This document shows, piece after piece, positions 1 through 7,499 of a stretch of 11,098 nucleotides of DNA. The DNA lies in contig DUJJ01000131.1 in assembly GCA_013329865.1 (NCBI GenBank), positions 2,078 through 13,175 on the forward strand, read 5' to 3'. Made by a program: the position numbers and the translations under genes. The stretch is from Candidatus Poseidoniaceae archaeon. Lineage in GTDB: Archaea > Thermoplasmatota > Poseidoniia > Poseidoniales > Poseidoniaceae. Below the pieces are notes generated by a model that saw nothing but the letters and a program-made list of their open reading frames with translations, did no database searches and had not been told where the DNA came from. The stretch's first letter is position 1. Every line of letters starts with the position of its first letter.

Positions 1-854
1 AAGAAATCATGTGTCATTGCTATGAAATATCCCACTGTACCATGACGAACTATTCCTGCATCAACTGCCGCAGAGATTGATAACTTGATTTCGCCCTTGG
101 CTTCACTTATCAAATTAAATTCATATTCTGACCACTTGGTAAAGTCATGGTCTAGGGGCATCTCTGGGTCTATGAAATACTCTAACTCAGCCATGTTAAA
201 CTCACGAAGTCTTATCATGCCTTGCCGCGGGGAAATCTCGTTTCTGTAGCCTTTGCCAACTTGAATGGCCCCAAATGGTAACTTCTCTCTAAAATGTCGG
301 TATAAACTTGGGAATGATGTGAACATACCTTGTGCAGTCTCGGGACGGAGAAATCCTGCACGCCCCGAGTTACCAGCTCCAATTGTTGTATTGAACATCA
401 GATTCTGGGCGATTACTGGTGCCCATTGATTACTACCACAACTCGGGCACTCGGGTTGAACCACCTTTAGCAGGTCATTTAGCTCTAATTTTGACAAAGA
501 ATCAGGATTAGGATGGTCTTTCTCTAATAGTGTGTCAGCCCTACTTACATCATCGCAAGCAAGGCATGCCGTCATAAAATCAGAGAATTCGCCGACGTGT
601 CCGCTAGCCTCCAAAACCTCGTAAGGCGTAATGGTCGGACAGGAAATTTCGGCTACATTGCCTAATGATATCCAGTGGTCCAACCAAATTTGATTTACTC
701 GGTTGCGTAATCGTCCGCCGTTTGGTCCAAAGTCATACAGTCCTTTGGAACCGCCATGAATTTCAAAGGCTGGTAAAATGAATCCTCGTCGTTTTAGCAT
801 GCCGGACATACGTTCGAGTCTTGACCCTGATTCCTCAGCCATTGCCCTTACCAT
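1..854 (-). CDS. glyS: Glycyl-tRNA synthetase, archaeal/eukaryotic alpha2 type (C-terminus cut off by window edge)
   Basis: Class II aminoacyl-tRNA synthetase that charges tRNA-Gly with glycine in the cytoplasm. I translated the reverse strand and see 284 codons before the window edge. GLYDFGPNGG (residues 38-47) is the motif 1 region. A likely zinc site is formed by C97xxC100 and C136xxC139. RPETAQG (170-176) is the family signature. Motif 2 is GYRNEISPR (202-210) with R204, followed by RLREF (215-219) and the AELEYF acidic region. Motif 3 and the anticodon-binding domain would lie beyond position 1. The family is usually 500-600 residues, so about half is present. ATG at 854 is preferred. 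An ATG six codons further in (842) and an in-frame GTG upstream (875) are alternatives, and the frame is open upstream to a stop at 926. No frameshift is visible. It is divergently transcribed from the neighbouring reductase gene. Family assignment is very secure; the exact start is less so. Confidence 0.96.
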   Translation of the reverse strand, partial: MVRAMAEESGSRLERMSGMLKRRGFILPAFEIHGGSKGLYDFGPNGGRLRNRVNQIWLDHWISLGNVAEISCPTITPYEVLEASGHVGEFSDFMTACLACDDVSRADTLLEKDHPNPDSLSKLELNDLLKVVQPECPSCGSNQWAPVIAQNLMFNTTIGAGNSGRAGFLRPETAQGMFTSFPSLYRHFREKLPFGAIQVGKGYRNEISPRQGMIRLREFNMAELEYFIDPEMPLDHDFTKWSEYEFNLISEAKGEIKLSISAAVDAGIVRHGTVGYFIAMTHDF

Positions 855-951
855 GTAAGTCGTGTAGTTTATCACCTTTGAAACTGACCGTTGATAATAG
901 TGAAATCTAGTGAATACGCATGGTTAAGAATATCCCCCGGCAGGCTCCTTC
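855..951. promoter_or_regulatory. Divergent intergenic promoter region between glyS and the reductase gene
   Basis: The 97 bases separate two genes that point away from each other, so they must carry both promoters. No gene or convincing Shine-Dalgarno site was found. On the minus strand an AAAGGTGAT stretch (about 871-879) is 17 or more bases from the glyS ATG, too far for normal ribosome binding. A minus-strand CTATTATCAA (891-900) is a candidate TATA element for glyS. Confidence 0.5.
924..933 (+). promoter_or_regulatory. Candidate archaeal TATA box for the reductase gene
   Basis: The AT-rich TTAAGAATAT is centred about 24 bases before the ATG at 952. Archaeal TATA boxes lie about 25 bases upstream of the transcription start, so transcription would begin at or very near the ATG and give a leaderless mRNA. 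This agrees with the absence of a Shine-Dalgarno sequence. The match is weak and judged by eye. Confidence 0.3.
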
Positions 952-2052
952 ATGCCACGACAATTCGATTATGATGTGATTATAATCGGTGGCGGACCTG
1001 CCGGTAGTACTGTTGCAAGATATGCGGCCGAAGCAGACATCTCCGTATTGGTTGTTGATGCACGAGCCTCAATTGGCTCGCCATTGCAATGCGGCGAACT
1101 AGTGCCAACAAATGATGAGATGAGGCGATTGTGTCCTGATGTTCCTGATATGGACGACCTATTTCAGACGCCTGAGCACGCAATATCTAGGACCTGCGAC
1201 ACTATGAATATCATAACACCATCGGGGAAATCCTTGTCCTACAATTTTGAAGGATTGATACTCAATCGAGTGGCGCATGATGAGGCACTTGTAGCGATGG
1301 CTAAAGATTGCGGTGCGCAGTATTTGACCAAGGCATTTGTTGAAGATGTGAATGAGAATTCGATTAGACTTCGGGATGGAACAACATACTCTGCGAAAGT
1401 GATAGTTGGTGCTGGTGGCCATAAAGATCCGATAAGAAGGAAGTTTTGGGCAGAAAAATCGACCAACATACCCGTAAAATTTGAACTCAAAGACGGAAAT
1501 TACGGTGACGCCGTAGAATTACACTTTGGTTCAATGGCTCCGGGTGGATATGCGTGGATGTTCCCAAAATCCGAAGGCGCCAACATCGGACTTGGTATTC
1601 AGAAAAACTTCGCTAAAGGCAAACCTCTAAACATATACTCGAAAGCATTTATCGACAAGTATCCTGGTGAGACCACGTTCAAGGGAGCCGGCTCGTTACC
1701 CATGTCGGGAACCATAAAACAATTTGTCAAGGGCAATTTGATGTTAGTAGGAGACTCTGCTGGCATGGTATTACCCTCAAATGGTGCTGGAATTACTATC
1801 GCAATGGTTGGTGGTCGCATTGCTGGGCAAACCATTGCCCGGCATATTAAATACGGCGAACCGCTATCAAATTATGAAAAAGTTTGGCGCCAACAAATGG
1901 GTAAAGTAATGAAAAATTCAAAGCGCTCGTTCAAAATAGGTAGCATCATGTTCAAGATGCCAGACCGTTTACTGGACTTATTCTTCAATAGGTTGACCAA
2001 AGGTATTGTATGGCGTGCTGTTACTTGTCGCAGGATGTTTTGGATATTCTAA
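952..2052 (+). CDS. Geranylgeranyl reductase family FAD-dependent oxidoreductase
   Basis: Probable flavoprotein that saturates double bonds of geranylgeranyl chains, most likely on archaeal ether lipids (digeranylgeranylglycerophospholipid reductase), at the membrane face. The N-terminal Rossmann fold has G13xG15xxG18 after a hydrophobic beta strand, with D36 at the end of the second strand for the FAD ribose. C47-G-E follows, the usual cysteine-containing loop of the family. The substrate-cavity signature YxWxFP-x7-GxG is present as YAWMFP (200-205) plus G213xG215. The second FAD motif is GDSAG (267-271), followed by P275 and GAG (278-280). At 366 residues it is slightly short for a family of about 390-450, mainly at the C-terminus. 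The start is fixed by an in-frame TAA at 925 with no other start codon before 952. Chlorophyll-type reductases and other members of the superfamily share the fold, so the exact lipid substrate is inferred from the archaeal context. Confidence 0.9.
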   Translation: MPRQFDYDVIIIGGGPAGSTVARYAAEADISVLVVDARASIGSPLQCGELVPTNDEMRRLCPDVPDMDDLFQTPEHAISRTCDTMNIITPSGKSLSYNFEGLILNRVAHDEALVAMAKDCGAQYLTKAFVEDVNENSIRLRDGTTYSAKVIVGAGGHKDPIRRKFWAEKSTNIPVKFELKDGNYGDAVELHFGSMAPGGYAWMFPKSEGANIGLGIQKNFAKGKPLNIYSKAFIDKYPGETTFKGAGSLPMSGTIKQFVKGNLMLVGDSAGMVLPSNGAGITIAMVGGRIAGQTIARHIKYGEPLSNYEKVWRQQMGKVMKNSKRSFKIGSIMFKMPDRLLDLFFNRLTKGIVWRAVTCRRMFWIF

Positions 2053-2060
2053 CCCAACAT

Positions 2061-2080
2061 TGACTTCAAAGTTTGAATCA
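2061..2080. repeat. Short palindrome after the reductase gene
   Basis: TTCAAAGTTTGAA (2065-2077) is a perfect odd palindrome. TGA (2061-2063) and TCA (2078-2080) extend it if C2064 is bulged. It starts 8 bases after the reductase stop. It could be a weak RNA hairpin at the mRNA 3' end or a dimeric regulator site. No T-run follows directly, so a simple terminator is not supported. Confidence 0.35.
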
Positions 2081-2089
2081 ATAGAATGC

Positions 2090-2097
2090 TATACTAT
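2090..2097 (+). promoter_or_regulatory. Candidate TATA element for the helicase gene
   Basis: TATACTAT lies 60 bases before the helicase ATG. If used, transcription would start near 2120 with a leader of roughly 40 bases. The rest of the 105-bp gap (2053-2157) shows no gene. Read-through from the reductase gene is equally possible. The call is by eye and weak. Confidence 0.25.
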
Positions 2098-2157
2098 CCA
2101 GCGAAGTTTTGAAGTAGTTGTTTCGTTCACTGCGGAGCATCGGGATTGTGAAATAAA

Positions 2158-5100
2158 ATGGTGAAGATAGAGTATCTTGATAATCCACAGGATACTGACA
2201 ACCTTCTTGCTATGTTGTCACCCCCAGTGCGCAACTGGTTCAAGGATAAATTTCCAGATTTCACTAGGCCACAAAAACTCGCAATACCGGCGATAATGGA
2301 CAGAAAGCACTTGTTACTTTGTTCTCCAACTGGCTCGGGAAAAACCCTTACTGCTTTCTTGACTATCATAGATAAACTCGTGCGGATGGCCTTAGAAGGT
2401 AAATTAAAGAAGAAGGTTCACTGTGTATATATTTCACCAATCAAGGCTCTGGCAAATGATATACAGAGAAATTTAATTGGGCCACTGACAGAAATATCTG
2501 AACGATATCTACCCGACAGAGCTCAAGAAATAAAAGTCGGACTAAGGACTGGAGACACTCCGCAATCAGAACGACAGAGGATGCTCAAGCACCCACCTCA
2601 CATCCTAATTACCACACCCGAGAGTCTTGCTATTGCAATAACATCGCAAAAATTCCAACCAATCGTCAGTGAGCTTGAATATATGATTGTAGATGAATTG
2701 CATTCATTGGTACCAACCAAGCGAGGTGTTCACCTCGGATTGACACTATCTTATCTTGATACGTTACTGCAAATTCCAGTTCAGAGAATTGGAATTTCCG
2801 CAACCATGGAGCCACTTGAGAAAGTTGCTGAATATCTAGTCTCGAGTGATGATCGCGAAAGCCGTGGTGAAGAGAGTCAGGTTTGCATTGCGAAAGTATC
2901 GGGATCAAGGGAACTAGATATGGATATTATCATTCCTGATAATCGATTTAGTGACTTATCGGTAATGAAAGTGCTGGAAAAAAATATTGAGGTAATCGCT
3001 GATTTAATCGCGGCCCATAATACAACATTAGTATTCGCTAATACGAGGAAGATGACAGAAACCCTAGTCCAAAGATTACGGCCACATTTGGGTGATTTGG
3101 TCGCCGGACACCATGGGTCTATGGATAAGAAAATACGCTTAGACGTCGAAAAACGGCTGAAGCACGGTCATCTGCGGGCGGTAGTAACATCCTCATCATT
3201 AGAAATGGGAATTGATATTGGTTCAGTAGATTTAGTTATCCAGGTAGGCAGCCCTGGAGATATCGCAACTGCTCTGCAGAGGATAGGACGTGCAGGCCAC
3301 CATGTTGGTGGTATACCACGAGCGAGATTTTTACCTACAAGTGTGGATGATTTAATTGAACTTGCGGCGTTACAATCCGCCATACAGAAAGGTGAAATGG
3401 ACATTCTTCATTTCCCAGAAAACTGTCTAGATGTAGTATCTCAGTTCATGATTGGTCTAGTGATAATAAATCAAATAGATATCGATGAAGCTTACGAAGT
3501 TATAGTCAACGCCTGGTCTTATCGAAATTTTGAGTATGATGATTTCATTGAAGTATTAGATATGCTGGAAGAAGAACGACGAGTTTGGGTTGACTGGGAG
3601 GAGAATATCTATGGTAAGCGTGGTTATTCTAGAATGATATATTACACAAATATCGGCACTATTGCACCTGATAATTCGTATTTGGTGTTTAATGCCGAAG
3701 GTTCTGTCTTGGGACAATTAAGTGGCTCGTTTGTCTCAAATTTACGCAGTGGCGATGTGATTTTGCTTGGTGGCTCAACATATCGAGTGACTAATATTCA
3801 AGGAACTAGGGTTAACGTTACGGCTGTAACTGGTTATCGCCCAACCGTGCCATCATGGTCTGGAGAGGCGCGGTCTAGGTCGAGAGAATTATCAAGTGCG
3901 CTATTAGAACTAATTGGCCATTGTATTGTGGCGCTGCGCAAAGAGATGGACCCAAGGATGATATTGTGTGACGCATATGGCTTGTCAAATATTGTAGCTA
4001 ACTCAATCGCTCGACACTTAGAAGAACACTCGATAGATTCATTTCAGGTCCCCGACCCTGACAGGATTCTAGTTGAACAGATCATTAGTGGCGGCCACCC
4101 CACTTACATGATAACTACCTGTCGTGGAAGAGGTTTTAACACCGCACTTGGCTACTTCCTTGCGGGATTAGCCGAAGCAAACGGAATCAGTGTAATAGAG
4201 ATGTCATTTGATGAGAATGGCTTGTTACTAAGAACCTCGCAAGAAATTGAGCCGAGAGACATGTATGACTCGTTCAAGAGTCACAATCACATCGAGGTCA
4301 TTGAGCGATATATCATCAACACGCAAATATTCGCCAAGCGATTCAAAGAAGTTGCAGGTCGATCACTAATCATACCCAAACGAATTGGTGCAGATGAGAT
4401 AAGCCCACAGGTATTCCAACAACGAGCCGATGCATTACTCAATAAGCACCGAACAATCGAAGATAGTTTATTGATGCGCGAAGCAAAAAATGAAATCATG
4501 TTTTCTGATATTGACTTGAACAGTCTAAATGAATTCCTAGATTTGTGTGTTCAAGGGAAAGCCCGAATTGTCCACCAAAAAATGACCATACCCTCAAGGC
4601 TTGGAATGTCATTGTTCATGTCGGCATTTGAAGATTTAATGTCGATGAAAACTAGGGCATTTTTAGTCAAGGATATCGACCCTACAATCCTACAAAGGCT
4701 GCTCGGGACCCGGAGTTTGGCAACGGAGTTGTCTGAACAAGAACTAAACGATTACTACTTGAACAAAGCACCTATCCCAGAGAATGCTGCAGAATTATTA
4801 CAACTAATGTCGCATGGTGGTGGTCTCGAGAAGTCCTTCAATAATCCGCTATACCGAGAGAAATTGCAGGGGATTGCTCCAGATGTCATGCGTAATTGGG
4901 TCGAAGAACTCTGCCACAGCGGTGAAATTGTCAAAATTCGCAACACTGGTTCTGTCGAATTAGATGAGAAGTGGTTCACTCCATACATGGCTGAAATTCA
5001 TGGCACACTAGGTTGCTTAGCAACTAATGGCGGCAAGGATGTAAAAGATCTCAGGGAATTACATACCGAAGGAATGGAGTATGAAATTGCCATAGATTAT

Positions 5101-7443
5101 GACGGATTGAAGCCAACCCAATGGAAGACCATGAAAATTAGTGACCCACATGTTGCGATGCGTGTCAAGATTATCGAAATGCTCGGTAGTGAAGGTCCAA
5201 AAATGGCTGATCAAATTGAAAGTAGGCTACCCTTCTCTAAGCAATTGGTGGACCGACTTTTACACGAGTTGGAATCTAGAAATGTCATCTCAGTCGGCTT
5301 CTACAAGCAAACGGATGATGCAGAATACATCTTGAAAATTGATGAGCACCGGCTTACTGGTGGGCAAGAAGAAGTCGTTGAATATCGCTGGGTTCAAAAC
5401 ATGGTATTTGACAAATCCTTCGCCAAATACGAAGATGGTTTTTCCGCGTTTGACTCTCATGTAATATTCCAGAAACAACAAGAGTTACTATATCGAGTAG
5501 ATGAATTTAGATTCAAAGATTGGAAAGATTTGCAAATGGATTCTGATGTAATAATGGGACGGTTATTGCATAATCGAATTGGCTACACAACAAAAAAGAA
5601 TATTCCGATGCTGTTAGGTTTGAAGCCCGACCCATGGATTGGACCAATGGAAGAACAGTTATTGGAAAAAATCCCACCAGGAATCAATGTAACACGTCAA
5701 GAAATAATGCAAGATTTCCCAAAAGGTGACGAATTCAAGTCCTTACAACGAGATCTTAAGAGAGCGTTAGATAATTTAGAACGACAGATGCTTGTCGTGA
5801 AACAATTCGAGGATGTCGTCGGCAGGAGAAGAAAATTATCGTTATTTCATCGGGTTCATGGCGTCTACCAGCCAACTAGTTTCGAAGACTCACTAGTTGA
5901 TGTTGTGAAACGACTGGGTCCAATAAAGTCACATACACTTAGGTTCTTCGTGACAAAATCTTATGAGGATTTGACCATTGCTCTAATGAATTTAGAAAAG
6001 GCGGGTAAAATTGCTAAAGTTGTCTCCTTAGTACCAGAACCCGAAGCATTTTACTGCATGCCCGAAGAAGTTGACCTTCTCAAGCGACCCAGTAGAGAAG
6101 ATGGTAAGCTGAGAATACTAACTCAATCTGACCCCTATGTTTCGAGGTTTATCTGGGAAGTTCGGAGCATACTAGACCGCGGTTGGTATTTGCCCGTTTT
6201 CAAAGGTGTAGACCCTATTGGCAAGGTATTGATGTTCAAAGTAAACGATTACTTAGAGGTGAAAGACCTGCACATACCAAATGCCTACATTGAGGAATTT
6301 TGTGACGCATTCTCGGCACTGCTAGATAATCACTCTGACCAACTCGTTGATGTTGCAGTATTAACGAATTTTAACAGCGAACCTGTATCACAACTAGATC
6401 AAGAAACCCGGCGTTACTTAGAAAATATCGGTTTCAAACTGACTGGGGAACGAATGATTAGGGGTGGAATTGTTGACCCGCAACCTAGAGAAATTGCCGA
6501 ACGAGCCCTATTTCACCGCCACTTCCTTCACCAAAACACAAGGTTAGAAAATGAAGTTATTGCCATGCGCAAAATTCCTGAGGTGCGAGACGACTTTGCG
6601 CTTAGGGGGCGATGCGAAGTCTATCGCGCTGACTTGAAGAGTATGGCCAGTGCTAACCGTTTGCATCAAGGGGTGAATCTCCGCGGCCATCAGGTATGGG
6701 CTACCTACGAGCATTTCCAAGATTTACTCGTGATTAGAGGCATCCCAGCAGACGAAGACCTACTCGACATAGTGGACTTCTTTGCTAGTAATTCTGACCC
6801 AAATATATTCAAAGAACGTCATGCCTTATCGCAATCCGAGTTCCGTAAATTAATTCAGCCACTCATAAGAACTGGGCACATTGTGCAAGATTTTAGGGGT
6901 GGTTTCAGGACAGTAATAGCGAATAAATCTGTTGATCCCACAGAACTACGGAAGGAATACCTGCGAAACATGGTCAAAGAGTATCCAATAATTACGCTGA
7001 AGCAGTTTATGAGACTGGCAGGAACCCCGTTCAAGCCAGAAGAAATAAAATCAGTTTTGAACTCTTTTGAACTGGATGGCACGTTGATCAAAGGTTTCCT
7101 CATTGAGGATTTGCACGAAGTCTGCTGGGGTCGCAAAGAACTGCTTGAAGAAGCCAAAGACATCAGACCAATCAGAGACTTTGTCCTCCCTCCAAGTGAC
7201 CCAATATCCCCCTACTTTGCTGACGTCCTGAAAGAGCGATTTGGTTTTGGTTCCGCTTATTTAGTATTCAAAAACGCGGAGCCTGTTGCGGCTTTCAAAG
7301 CTAACACCAGAAACAAAATCATTGAGGTCAAAGATTACGAAGGATCAGAAAAGGGGTGGAGGATTGTCAAAGAATTTGCTTGGGAGCACCAGATGCCGTT
7401 AGAAACCGAGTTGAGGATCGGCGGCAAAAAGATGACTAGATAG
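2158..7443 (+). CDS. lhr: Lhr-type superfamily 2 DEAD/H helicase with very long C-terminal extension
   Basis: ATP-dependent 3'-5' nucleic-acid helicase of the Lhr family, expected to act in DNA repair or RNA:DNA processing. The core motifs are all intact: Q39 of the Q motif, Walker A SPTGSGKT (56-63), Ia SPIKALAND (93-101), TTPESL (152-157), Walker B DELH (179-182), SAT (214-216), VFANTR (292-297), EMGIDIG (349-355) and QRIGRAGHH (374-382). The Lhr-specific barrel segment, with a PSWSGEA-type motif, follows at about residues 505-580. Archaeal Lhr proteins are usually about 850-950 residues and bacterial long forms about 1500; this one has 1761. Beyond about residue 870 lie several winged-helix-like segments (about 1020-1090 and 1150-1215) and two similar modules with SDP motifs (about 1240-1376 and 1597-1726), resembling the AlkZ/HTH_42-like tail of bacterial Lhr. 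An in-frame TGA at 2149 fixes the start at 2158. The frame is unbroken. Helicase identity is secure; the C-terminal domain naming is inference. Confidence 0.93.
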   Translation: MVKIEYLDNPQDTDNLLAMLSPPVRNWFKDKFPDFTRPQKLAIPAIMDRKHLLLCSPTGSGKTLTAFLTIIDKLVRMALEGKLKKKVHCVYISPIKALANDIQRNLIGPLTEISERYLPDRAQEIKVGLRTGDTPQSERQRMLKHPPHILITTPESLAIAITSQKFQPIVSELEYMIVDELHSLVPTKRGVHLGLTLSYLDTLLQIPVQRIGISATMEPLEKVAEYLVSSDDRESRGEESQVCIAKVSGSRELDMDIIIPDNRFSDLSVMKVLEKNIEVIADLIAAHNTTLVFANTRKMTETLVQRLRPHLGDLVAGHHGSMDKKIRLDVEKRLKHGHLRAVVTSSSLEMGIDIGSVDLVIQVGSPGDIATALQRIGRAGHHVGGIPRARFLPTSVDDLIELAALQSAIQKGEMDILHFPENCLDVVSQFMIGLVIINQIDIDEAYEVIVNAWSYRNFEYDDFIEVLDMLEEERRVWVDWEENIYGKRGYSRMIYYTNIGTIAPDNSYLVFNAEGSVLGQLSGSFVSNLRSGDVILLGGSTYRVTNIQGTRVNVTAVTGYRPTVPSWSGEARSRSRELSSALLELIGHCIVALRKEMDPRMILCDAYGLSNIVANSIARHLEEHSIDSFQVPDPDRILVEQIISGGHPTYMITTCRGRGFNTALGYFLAGLAEANGISVIEMSFDENGLLLRTSQEIEPRDMYDSFKSHNHIEVIERYIINTQIFAKRFKEVAGRSLIIPKRIGADEISPQVFQQRADALLNKHRTIEDSLLMREAKNEIMFSDIDLNSLNEFLDLCVQGKARIVHQKMTIPSRLGMSLFMSAFEDLMSMKTRAFLVKDIDPTILQRLLGTRSLATELSEQELNDYYLNKAPIPENAAELLQLMSHGGGLEKSFNNPLYREKLQGIAPDVMRNWVEELCHSGEIVKIRNTGSVELDEKWFTPYMAEIHGTLGCLATNGGKDVKDLRELHTEGMEYEIAIDYDGLKPTQWKTMKISDPHVAMRVKIIEMLGSEGPKMADQIESRLPFSKQLVDRLLHELESRNVISVGFYKQTDDAEYILKIDEHRLTGGQEEVVEYRWVQNMVFDKSFAKYEDGFSAFDSHVIFQKQQELLYRVDEFRFKDWKDLQMDSDVIMGRLLHNRIGYTTKKNIPMLLGLKPDPWIGPMEEQLLEKIPPGINVTRQEIMQDFPKGDEFKSLQRDLKRALDNLERQMLVVKQFEDVVGRRRKLSLFHRVHGVYQPTSFEDSLVDVVKRLGPIKSHTLRFFVTKSYEDLTIALMNLEKAGKIAKVVSLVPEPEAFYCMPEEVDLLKRPSREDGKLRILTQSDPYVSRFIWEVRSILDRGWYLPVFKGVDPIGKVLMFKVNDYLEVKDLHIPNAYIEEFCDAFSALLDNHSDQLVDVAVLTNFNSEPVSQLDQETRRYLENIGFKLTGERMIRGGIVDPQPREIAERALFHRHFLHQNTRLENEVIAMRKIPEVRDDFALRGRCEVYRADLKSMASANRLHQGVNLRGHQVWATYEHFQDLLVIRGIPADEDLLDIVDFFASNSDPNIFKERHALSQSEFRKLIQPLIRTGHIVQDFRGGFRTVIANKSVDPTELRKEYLRNMVKEYPIITLKQFMRLAGTPFKPEEIKSVLNSFELDGTLIKGFLIEDLHEVCWGRKELLEEAKDIRPIRDFVLPPSDPISPYFADVLKERFGFGSAYLVFKNAEPVAAFKANTRNKIIEVKDYEGSEKGWRIVKEFAWEHQMPLETELRIGGKKMTR

Positions 7444-7449
7444 CAAAAT

Positions 7450-7475
7450 CACCATACCACTACTTTTTAATGGTG
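7450..7475. repeat. Small inverted repeat after the helicase gene
   Basis: CACCAT (7450-7455) and ATGGTG (7470-7475) are perfect 6-base inverted arms with a 14-base loop that contains TTTTT (7464-7468). The repeat begins 6 bases after the helicase stop. The T-run could help archaeal transcription end here, but it also overlaps the best TATA candidate of the next gene. The role is unproven. Confidence 0.3.
7464..7470 (+). promoter_or_regulatory. Candidate TATA box for the surface protein gene
   Basis: TTTTTAA is centred 33 bases before the ATG at 7500, which would put the transcription start around 7492 and leave a leader of only a few bases. This favours the start at 7500 over the in-frame ATG at 7470, which overlaps the element. 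The rest of the 56-bp gap shows no gene. Confidence 0.3.
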
Positions 7476-7499
7476 CCATTGCAAGCAGACACTGTTAAC

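Noticed and set aside
2053..2157. tRNA or small RNA gene in the intergenic gaps (also 855-951 and 7444-7499)
   Set aside because: No cloverleaf, T-loop GTTCRANNC box or stable long hairpin was found. The gaps are short.
6855..7163. Open 102-codon minus-strand frame
   Set aside because: Antisense shadow of the helicase C-terminal region with no motif or plausible start signal.
2158..7443. Helicase length as the product of a misassembly or a fusion of two genes
   Set aside because: One uninterrupted frame with uniform codon character and no internal start region. Long Lhr forms with related C-terminal modules exist in bacteria.
7470..7499. In-frame upstream ATG at 7470 as start of the surface protein
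   Set aside because: It would put MVPLQADTVN, an acidic non-signal segment, before the signal peptide and overlap the best TATA candidate. ATG at 7500 gives a normal Sec signal. It cannot be fully excluded.
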